From contig CATZRJ010000064.1 in NCBI GenBank assembly GCA_958423535.1, forward strand, positions 1 through 7,557: DNA of 7,557 bases, given 5' to 3'. The notes under the pieces are model-generated. The model did no database searches, was not told the DNA's origin, and saw only the letters and a program-made list of their open reading frames with translations. Of the stretch, positions 1 through 4,507 are shown piece by piece. Made by a program: the position numbers and the translations under genes. Each line of letters begins with the position of its first letter. Position 1 is the first letter of the stretch. The DNA is from an uncultured Collinsella sp. Its GTDB lineage: Bacteria > Actinomycetota > Coriobacteriia > Coriobacteriales > Coriobacteriaceae.

Positions 1-607
1 CGCCCATGACCTCGATATTCATGGCGTACGAACGCGTGACCTCAATGCCTCCGAGCGTGTCGAGCTCCGCCGCGATGGCGTCGCGATCGGCTGGGTCGTG
101 CCAGTACATGGCGATGCGTTCGAGTGTCTCGACCTCGTCGATCTTGTTGTCGATATCCATGTCGATCGGCGTGCGCGTGCGCTTGAGCGAAGCCGCGATG
201 TGGGGGTCGCCGCCACAGAACTCGTCCAGGCGCGTGTAGAGCGAGCGGGGGAGGAAGCACTGCCCGTCCGCGAAGATATCGAAGGTGACGTCATGGCCGG
301 CGGCAATGCTATGGACGCGGTGGGCGATGGCGCGGTCGAGCGGTCGGCTCAAAATGCGCGTAGCACGTGAGGTATCGGTGGGCATACCATCGTCGAGCTG
401 CCAGACGCTGGCGCCGTTGGCGCAGACCGCGTAGTGTACGGCGGGGTGGGCGAGGATGGGCTCAAAGACGCCCGACAGCGGGCGCCCCGTGCAGGGCACA
501 AACTCAATACCGCGTCGCGCAAGCTCGTCAAGCATCGCCCAAGTGGCGTCGCTCATCTGCTTATCACTCGTCAGCAGCGTTCCATCCATATCGGAAAACA
601 CAATCAT
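1..607 (-). CDS. Cof-type HAD-IIB family hydrolase, partial (C-terminus beyond the left edge)
   Basis: Haloacid-dehalogenase superfamily phosphatase, probably cytosolic and acting on a sugar phosphate or similar small phosphorylated metabolite; the substrate cannot be told from sequence. The first 202 codons are present. Motif I is DMDGT at residues 6-10, with D6 the expected nucleophile and D8 the acid/base. Motif II is the CTGRP stretch, with T40. NGA at residues 64-66 is typical of Cof proteins. Residues from about 80 onward form the start of a C2-type cap. The frame is still open at base 2, in a segment resembling that just before the family's catalytic lysine, so the Lys and the GDGxND motif lie outside the window. 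ATG at 605-607 is supported by a GAAAGGA ribosome site at 617-623, nine bases upstream. It lies 25 bases past the citrate synthase terminator, so it probably has its own promoter or depends on readthrough. Family assignment is firm. Confidence 0.93.
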   Translation of the reverse strand, partial: MIVFSDMDGTLLTSDKQMSDATWAMLDELARRGIEFVPCTGRPLSGVFEPILAHPAVHYAVCANGASVWQLDDGMPTDTSRATRILSRPLDRAIAHRVHSIAAGHDVTFDIFADGQCFLPRSLYTRLDEFCGGDPHIAASLKRTRTPIDMDIDNKIDEVETLERIAMYWHDPADRDAIAAELDTLGGIEVTRSYAMNIEVMG

Positions 608-631
608 TCGCTGCGATCCTTTCTACTGGCA

Positions 632-670
632 TAAAAAGCGTGGCCGAGGGCGGTGATGCCCTGGCCACGC
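632..670 (-). terminator. Rho-independent terminator of citrate synthase
   Basis: Read on the minus strand, GCGTGGCC and AGGGC pair with GCCCT and GGCCACGC across a six-base loop, with a single bulged C. That gives 13 base pairs, directly followed by TTTTTAT. It begins 25 bases after the citrate synthase stop codon and ends before the HAD ribosome site. The T-run lies on the minus-strand side only, so it works for leftward transcription. Confidence 0.92.
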
Positions 671-694
671 TCGGGTTCTATAACGGTCCGCGTC

Positions 695-2113
695 CTAGCG
701 GTCGGCGAGCGGCTTGTACTCCAGCGGCTCGATAACCGGGCGGTAGGCGGGGCGGATGATGCGGTGCGCGCAGAAGAGCTCTTCCATGCGGTGCGCCGAC
801 CAGCCTGCCATGCGGGCGACGGCGAATAGCGGCGTAAAGAGCGTCTCGGGCACGCCGAGCATCTTGTAGATAAAGCCCGTGTACAGGTCGATGTTGGCAC
901 AGATGGGCTTGGTCATGCCGTGGTCGCGCATGACCTGGGGTGCCAGGCGCTCAATGCGCTCGATGAGTGCGAACTCTTCGCCCAAGTCCTTCTTGGCTGC
1001 CAGCGAGCGCGCGTAACGGCGGCATACCTCGGCGCGTGGGTCGCTCAGCGTGTAGACGGCGTGGCCCATACCGTAGATGAGGCCCGTGCCGTCGAAGGCC
1101 TGCTTGTCGAGGATCTTGCCCAGGTAGGCCGCGACCTCGTCCTCGTCCTCCCAGTTGGAAACATGCGCGCGGATGTCCTCGTGCATAGATACGACCTTGG
1201 CATTGGCACCGCCGTGGCGCGGGCCCTTGAGCGAGCCGATAGCCGCGGCGTAGGCGGAATACGGGTCGGTGGCCGAAGACGACAGCACGCGGCAAGCGAA
1301 GGTGGAGTTGTTGCCGCCGCCGTGCTCGGCATGCAGCATGAGCATAACGTCGAGCAGCATCGCCTCATCGTGGGTGAACGCCATGCCGCCGCGCAGGACC
1401 TGTAGGATGGTCTCGGCGGTGGAGAGACCGGGCGTGGGGTGCGGCACATGAACCTCGGAGCCGCGGCGCTTGGCGACCGAGGCCATATGCGCGAAGGCGG
1501 CGATACGGGGGAGACGGGCGAGCATGGAGATGGCGACGTCGATTTCGTGCTCGGGTGTAATGGCGTCGGGCTCGGCATCGAAGGCGTAGAGCAGCAGCAC
1601 GGCGCGCTGGAGCACGTTCATGATGCTCGACGACACCGTGGTCATGGGGAACTCTTTGACGTACTCGTCGCTCAGATGTCTAAAGGCACCTAGGCGCTCG
1701 CAGAAGCCGTCGAGCTCTTCCTTGTTGGGTAGCGAACCCGTGATAAGCAGATAGGCGACTTCTTCGTAGCCGTAGCGATTCTCGGCCTGGGCATTGTTGA
1801 CCAGATCCTCGATGCTGTAGCCGCGAAGCGTGAGCTTGCCCTGATCGGGCACGACCTTTCCGTCGACCTTGTTGTAACCGTGCACATCCGAGATACGAGT
1901 GAGGCCCGCGACCACGCCCGAGCCGTCGGCATTGCGCAGGCCGCGCTTGACATTGTGCTCGACAAACAGGCCCTCGTCATAAGGGTCGGTCGGCAGGCCG
2001 TGGTAGAGGTTTTCGCTCTCAGACGAAATCTGGCGGCTTGCTTCGTAATCCAGAACCAGGCGGCTCAAGTGGTCATCGAAGCGGTAATAGATTTTCTTGG
2101 CGTCGTAGGCCAT
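695..2113 (-). CDS. gltA: Citrate synthase
   Basis: Condenses oxaloacetate and acetyl-CoA to citrate and CoA in the cytosol, the entry step of the oxidative TCA branch that also leads to 2-oxoglutarate and glutamate. The 472-residue protein aligns by eye along its whole length. LHAEHGGGNNSTF has H264 as the oxaloacetate-contacting histidine. GPRHGGAN gives H300, GMGHAVYTLSDPR gives H351, and NIDLYTG gives D409. These three match the His-His-Asp triad known from pig and E. coli enzymes, and R360 is the usual substrate arginine. It is somewhat longer than the E. coli protein, with an N-terminal extension of about 60 residues before the core. The start ATG follows GGAGAGGAG at a close but workable distance. 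The ACT-domain gene lies 77 bases upstream in the same direction with no clear terminator between, so cotranscription is likely. A 2-methylcitrate synthase activity cannot be excluded from sequence. No signs of damage. Confidence 0.96.
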   Translation of the reverse strand: MAYDAKKIYYRFDDHLSRLVLDYEASRQISSESENLYHGLPTDPYDEGLFVEHNVKRGLRNADGSGVVAGLTRISDVHGYNKVDGKVVPDQGKLTLRGYSIEDLVNNAQAENRYGYEEVAYLLITGSLPNKEELDGFCERLGAFRHLSDEYVKEFPMTTVSSSIMNVLQRAVLLLYAFDAEPDAITPEHEIDVAISMLARLPRIAAFAHMASVAKRRGSEVHVPHPTPGLSTAETILQVLRGGMAFTHDEAMLLDVMLMLHAEHGGGNNSTFACRVLSSSATDPYSAYAAAIGSLKGPRHGGANAKVVSMHEDIRAHVSNWEDEDEVAAYLGKILDKQAFDGTGLIYGMGHAVYTLSDPRAEVCRRYARSLAAKKDLGEEFALIERIERLAPQVMRDHGMTKPICANIDLYTGFIYKMLGVPETLFTPLFAVARMAGWSAHRMEELFCAHRIIRPAYRPVIEPLEYKPLADR

Positions 2114-2190
2114 GCGCGCTCCTCTCCGGTCCGCTTGGGGGCCGCGCGCTTGGACGATATGACGTCAAGCTGCCCCGAGCGGCTTGTTCG

Positions 2191-2478
2191 CTACAGGCGG
2201 TACATAAAGTTAAAGACGTCCTCGCGCTGAATGGACACGTTGACGCCCGAAAGCTCGCCTGCCTCGGCCAGGGCCTTCTGCAGCTCGGCGAAGTCGAGCT
2301 TGGACTCGGCGGTGTCGGCCAGCATGGTCATGGTGAAGATGTCCTCGATAATGGACTGCGTGATGTCGCGGATGTCGACGTTGGCCTCGCCCAGAACACG
2401 GGTGACGCCGGCGACGATACCGGGGCGGTTCTTGCCAAGGACGGTGATGACGATGCGGGAGGACGAGATCTCGGCCAT
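2191..2478 (-). CDS. ACT domain-containing protein (UPF0237-like)
   Basis: A 95-residue protein that is almost entirely one ACT fold, the small ligand-binding module that usually senses amino acids. Residues 8-75 show the typical order: a first strand (RIVITVLGK), the NRPGIV turn leading to helix one, VDIRDITQSI for strand two, and IFTMTML for strand three. It fits the stand-alone UPF0237 group; the ligand is not known and no enzymatic domain is attached. The ATG is preceded on the minus strand by AAAGGG six bases away. Citrate synthase follows 77 bases downstream in the same direction, so the two are probably one transcript. In other bacteria this family often neighbours a DUF711/UPF0210 gene; that partner is not seen here. 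A role in sensing a product of citrate-derived amino acid synthesis is an inference from position only. Confidence 0.9.
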   Translation of the reverse strand: MAEISSSRIVITVLGKNRPGIVAGVTRVLGEANVDIRDITQSIIEDIFTMTMLADTAESKLDFAELQKALAEAGELSGVNVSIQREDVFNFMYRL

Positions 2479-2523
2479 GGGAAACCCTTTCGCGTGGTTG
2501 CGGCGCGCGGGGCGCTCCGCTAC

Positions 2524-2546
2524 GGTACAGTGTTCATCATTGTACC
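2524..2546 (-). promoter_or_regulatory. Inverted repeat over a possible promoter of the ACT-citrate synthase operon
   Basis: GGTACA at 2524-2529 and TGTACC at 2541-2546 are perfect inverted copies separated by 11 bases, about 17 bases centre to centre, as expected of a dimeric regulator site. On the minus strand TACAAT at 2539-2544 is a good -10 candidate, overlapping the right arm. No convincing -35 hexamer is found at the right distance, so either the promoter depends on an activator or the true promoter is elsewhere. The regulator is unknown. Confidence 0.4.
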
Positions 2547-2626
2547 TGTCTGGCGCAAAAAAGGCGCGCTCGCTGCGGCGTTACATGCCTGCAACATGAG
2601 CGTAAGGGGGAAGGCCGTACGGGGAA

Positions 2627-2651
2627 GAGCCGTCTGGCGCGTGTCCGGCTC
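2627..2651. repeat. Hairpin 1 of the intergenic cluster
   Basis: GAGCCG at 2627-2632 pairs perfectly with CGGCTC at 2646-2651 around a 13-base loop. It ends exactly where the next hairpin begins. There is no T-run on either side, so it is not a standard terminator. Confidence 0.5.
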
Positions 2652-2684
2652 GTGTTGGGTTGATTTCCGATCTCAGCCGAACAC
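2652..2684. repeat. Hairpin 2 of the intergenic cluster
   Basis: GTGTTGGGTTGA at 2652-2663 pairs with TCAGCCGAACAC at 2673-2684 around a nine-base loop, with one G-G mismatch and one G-T wobble. The right arm contains TCAGCCGAAC, which occurs again as a direct repeat at 2711-2720. Confidence 0.55.
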
Positions 2685-2710
2685 ATTGAGCGGACAGGCC
2701 GTTCCCGCGG

Positions 2711-2735
2711 TCAGCCGAACGCCTCCGACGGCTGA
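2711..2735. repeat. Hairpin 3 of the intergenic cluster
   Basis: TCAGCCG at 2711-2717 and CGGCTGA at 2729-2735 are perfect seven-base inverted copies around an 11-base loop. The left arm is the second copy of the ten-base direct repeat TCAGCCGAAC, whose first copy lies at 2673-2682 in hairpin 2. Confidence 0.6.
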
Positions 2736-2748
2736 TTCCGAACTGGAA

Positions 2749-2813
2749 GCGGAGGGCATCCCCGCCCTTCGGTAGGGGATACCGCTCCGCGGCGCATGCC
2801 GCGGGCGGCGCCC
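2749..2813. repeat. Hairpin 4 and flanking small palindromes
   Basis: GCGGAG (2749-2754), GG and ATCCCC (2758-2763) pair with GGGGAT (2775-2780), CC and CTCCGC (2785-2790): 14 base pairs with a small internal loop and an 11-base terminal loop. Immediately after come GCGGC/GCCGC around GCAT (2789-2802) and GGGC/GCCC around GGC (2803-2813). This is the strongest fold in the region. It lacks a T-run, so it is a poor Rho-independent terminator but could slow polymerase or form a cruciform. Confidence 0.6.
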
Positions 2814-2872
2814 CTATCGGACCACCGTGACCTCAGTTGGGATGGGCCCAGCACTGCCGCGTACTCGGTGAG

Positions 2873-3598
2873 CTAGAGCCAACTGTTCGTCTTCACGTCG
2901 CGTATGGCGATATTTCGGTCGTCCGGCTCGGTGATGCCGTAGCCGAACGCCTGGAGCGTCTCGATGGACTCCTGGATCCTCTGTTGGAACATGGGACCCG
3001 GATCGACCCTCGGCCCGAGGTGCCCGCGCCAAAGGCACGGCGTGGCGCGCAGCATGTTATGGATTTTGGAGATGGGCTCGATGTCGGCGTAGACGTTGAG
3101 CGTCGCCATGGCGTCCTTGTGGCCGAGGATCGATTGGAGCGCCTTGATATCGCCGCCTTGGCGGATCCACTGCGTTGCGAACGTGTGGCGAAGGCCGTGG
3201 AACGTGATCAGCTCGTCGTTGGTGCCCATGAGGCCGTTGGTCTCCGAGAACGTCTTGAACGCCCTGCGGATATAGCTTGTCGTCGCGAAGGTCGCGCCCG
3301 GCTCCGACAGGATGTAGCAGTCCCCGATCTCGACCGCCCCGGTAAGGCCGCGCAAGCGCAGCTTTCCGCAGTCGATCTCGTGGGTCTCCTTCAGGAAGGG
3401 GAGTAGGCCGACCGGGTCGATGGGGATACCCCTGGCGTCATGGGTCTTGGTGTCCTTGATGAACGAACCCATTCCCTTCGCGTACGCCACCGAATGTCTG
3501 ATCGAGATCAGGCCCGTCTCGAAATCCACATCGCACCACCGAAGGCCGCAGACCTCGCCGATTCGCATCCCCGTGTGCAGGGCGAGTACGACCGCCCT
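2873..3598 (-). pseudogene. Tyrosine recombinase/integrase, N-terminally truncated
   Basis: Phage-type tyrosine site-specific recombinase catalytic domain without its N-terminal arm-binding and core-binding domains. The reading frame is open from 3598; the first ATG is at 3566-3568 and gives 231 residues. Numbered from that Met: R2 in the TGMRIGE motif is arginine I, K41 in the DTKTHDARG hairpin is the likely lysine, HGLR gives H124 and R127, LGHKD gives H150, and NVYADI gives the nucleophile Y160. The whole catalytic set is therefore present. Family members are usually about 350-400 residues, so roughly 130-160 residues are missing. The codon just upstream of the fragment is the TAG of the Xre-type gene, in the same frame. 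The first ATG sits inside the arginine I motif, so translation from it would give a broken fold. A tail of about 70 residues follows Y160, longer than usual. Most likely a remnant left by a deletion or insertion. Confidence 0.82.
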
Positions 3599-3850
3599 CT
3601 AATCCTCGGCGGACCAATCGAGTCCGAACTCCTTTCGGGCATCCTCTTCGCTCATGACTTCGAGAAGGTCTCCGGGTTGGCAACGAAGGGCGAGGCATAG
3701 CTGCTCGAGTGTGTTGAAGCGAATGCCGCGAATATGCCCTTTTTTAATACGGGACAGGTTCACGGGCGTGGTTCCAATCCTTTCGGCAAGTTCGTTCGAG
3801 GAAATCTTTCGCTCGGCCATGATCTTGTCGAGGCGAACAATTACGGGCAT
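3599..3850 (-). CDS. Xre/Cro-CI family HTH regulator, YozG-like
   Basis: Small DNA-binding protein of 83 residues, nearly all one five-helix Cro/CI-type HTH domain. Residues about 17-36 (ISSNELAERIGTTPVNLSRI) form the helix-turn-helix, and NTLEQLCLALRCQPGDLLEV is the typical closing helix pair. It has no sensor or dimerisation domain beyond this. The ATG at 3848-3850 has AAGGA seven bases upstream, overlapping the TAA of the DUF2975 gene, and only nine bases separate the two genes, so they form an operon and may be translationally coupled. DUF2975 membrane proteins paired with a YozG-like regulator are a recurring arrangement in Gram-positive bacteria, for example yoaS-yozG of Bacillus subtilis. 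It probably represses its own operon through the palindrome at 4410-4428; that is inference. Its stop codon directly borders the integrase remnant. Family assignment is firm. Confidence 0.93.
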   Translation of the reverse strand: MPVIVRLDKIMAERKISSNELAERIGTTPVNLSRIKKGHIRGIRFNTLEQLCLALRCQPGDLLEVMSEEDARKEFGLDWSAED

Positions 3851-3859
3851 GGCGTTTCC

Positions 3860-4372
3860 TTACGCAATCTCGTCGGAGTCGAGGTACAGCTCTCGGGCGT
3901 ACAAGAAGAGCTGGGAAAGCATGAACAGGACGATGCCGAGAACCAGAGAGGTCCAATCGAATGATGAAGCGATCTCTTGGGCGCCGACGGCCCCCTCGCC
4001 GCCAAACATCGAAACGGAGGTTTTGAGTGAGCCGGCGTAGAGGCTGGTGGCAGCTTGAACAACGAAGAGAATGCCGAGCACCTTCAAGCATGTCGCAGAC
4101 CCTTTCTTGAAGGGGTCTCCGCTCTTGATCGTCCACACGAGAACGGCGCTGAGGATGGTCGTAGCGATACCGATGACGGCAGGGACCAATGTCGAGATCG
4201 CAAGGGCTGGATACGCGGGGGAGTCTGCAATTACAGGGTTGTCGAGCACTTCGATTGCTGGCTTTAAGGAGAACGCCACTTGTGCGATGGCGGTGGCGCA
4301 AAGGGTCGCAGAGGCTATCGCACATGCGATGCGGAAGGAATGAAGCCGGGGAGTGCGATTGTCGGAACTCAT
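3860..4372 (-). CDS. DUF2975 domain-containing membrane protein (YoaS-like)
   Basis: Integral membrane protein of 170 residues with four predicted helices at about 13-34, 57-80, 95-114 and 140-159. Two spots match the DUF2975 pattern: the loop after helix 2, SGDPFKKGSATCLKVLG (82-100), and the tail after helix 4, YARELYLDSDE (158-168). Biochemical function of the family is unknown. There is no catalytic motif, so it might serve as a membrane sensor or partner for the regulator encoded next to it. The ATG has a strong GGAGG site at 4378-4382, five bases upstream, and is the first gene of its operon, nine bases ahead of the Xre-type gene. A predicted promoter lies at 4416-4444. The first 12 residues are hydrophilic, and no cleavable signal peptide is evident. 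Confidence 0.88.
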   Translation of the reverse strand: MSSDNRTPRLHSFRIACAIASATLCATAIAQVAFSLKPAIEVLDNPVIADSPAYPALAISTLVPAVIGIATTILSAVLVWTIKSGDPFKKGSATCLKVLGILFVVQAATSLYAGSLKTSVSMFGGEGAVGAQEIASSFDWTSLVLGIVLFMLSQLFLYARELYLDSDEIA

Positions 4373-4377
4373 AATAA

Positions 4378-4382
4378 CCTCC
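4378..4382 (-). promoter_or_regulatory. Ribosome binding site of the DUF2975 gene
   Basis: GGAGG on the minus strand, five bases before the ATG at 4370-4372. It fixes this ATG as the start. Confidence 0.8.
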
Positions 4383-4409
4383 GAAGAATTTAAAAAACTC
4401 AGGTTACTT

Positions 4410-4428
4410 TTTAACAGTTTATGTTAAA
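4410..4428. promoter_or_regulatory. Palindromic operator candidate in the divergent promoter region
   Basis: TTTAACA and TGTTAAA are perfect seven-base arms around a five-base centre (GTTTA), 19 bases in all. This size and AT-rich symmetry fit a small dimeric HTH protein such as the Xre-type regulator encoded in the downstream operon. It covers the predicted -10 of the minus promoter and lies just upstream of a possible -10 for the plus operon, so a single bound dimer could affect both. Ownership by the Xre-type protein is inferred from position only. Confidence 0.6.
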
Positions 4429-4444
4429 TTGACTTTGCCGGCAA
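4416..4444 (-). promoter_or_regulatory. Predicted promoter of the DUF2975-Xre operon
   Basis: On the minus strand, TTGCCG (4439-4444) as -35 and TAAACT (4416-4421) as -10 are separated by exactly 17 bases. Each hexamer matches four of six consensus positions. Transcription would start near 4409, giving a leader of about 37 bases with the GGAGG site near its end. Confidence 0.55.
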
Positions 4445-4451
4445 GTAATAA

Positions 4452-4474
4452 GGGCCGAGCATTTTGTTCGGCCC
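4452..4474. repeat. Hairpin in the leader of the plus-strand operon
   Basis: GGGCCGA at 4452-4458 pairs perfectly with TCGGCCC at 4468-4474 around a nine-base AT-rich loop. Neither side has a real T-run: the plus side reads CTCTGTT and the minus side TTATTAC. It might be a weak terminator separating the divergent units or a structured leader of the permease mRNA. A possible plus-strand -10, TAATAA at 4446-4451, sits directly before it, without a good -35. Confidence 0.45.
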
Positions 4475-4507
4475 CTCTGTTCCGACTGGATGAGGTTAAG
4501 GTTGGCG

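Larger units (their letters stand above)
2479..2872. other. Intergenic region, structured, without a supported gene
   Basis: Between the ACT gene start and the integrase stop there are 394 bases. The left third holds the ACT leader, the spaced inverted repeat at 2524-2546 and an A6 tract near 2557-2562. The CCGTACGG palindrome at 2614-2621 follows. From 2627 to 2813 it is filled with consecutive hairpins, listed separately. The last 60 bases before the integrase stop show nothing clear. No tRNA-like T-arm and no ORF with both a ribosome site and family resemblance was found. A recombinase lies next to it, so an attachment site is possible here, but no duplicated att core is visible inside the window. 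Confidence 0.6.

Noticed and set aside
920..1405. Plus-strand open frame of 161 codons
   Set aside because: It is antisense inside citrate synthase, whose catalytic residues and full-length match leave no doubt.
2549..2580. Minus-strand terminator at the T6 tract downstream of the integrase
   Set aside because: The sequence before the T-run has GCGC-type self-complementarity but no stable stem of the usual form adjacent to the tract.
2038..2775. Plus-strand open frame of 245 codons
   Set aside because: It runs antisense through the citrate synthase start, the ACT gene and the hairpin region, has no family resemblance, and reflects GC-rich frame openness.
2479..2872. tRNA gene or tRNA-derived attachment site next to the integrase
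   Set aside because: No T-arm sequence, anticodon stem or CCA-end arrangement could be found on either strand.
3599..3601. TAG readthrough producing an HTH-integrase fusion
   Set aside because: The two parts are in frame, but nothing around the stop indicates recoding, and both domains are complete or broken exactly as expected for a separate gene next to a truncated one.
3744..4325. Minus-strand open frame of 193 codons
   Set aside because: It overlaps the DUF2975 gene and the start of the Xre-type gene in another frame; both of those have clear domains and ribosome sites.
4429..4451. Plus-strand promoter with TTGACT as -35
   Set aside because: The only -10-like hexamer, TAATAA, is just 11 bases away, too close, and nothing suitable lies at 16-18 bases.
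4490..4507. Upstream start for the permease
   Set aside because: The ATG at 4490 has no ribosome site, while the ATG at 4508 has AAGG at proper spacing; the six extra residues add nothing recognisable.
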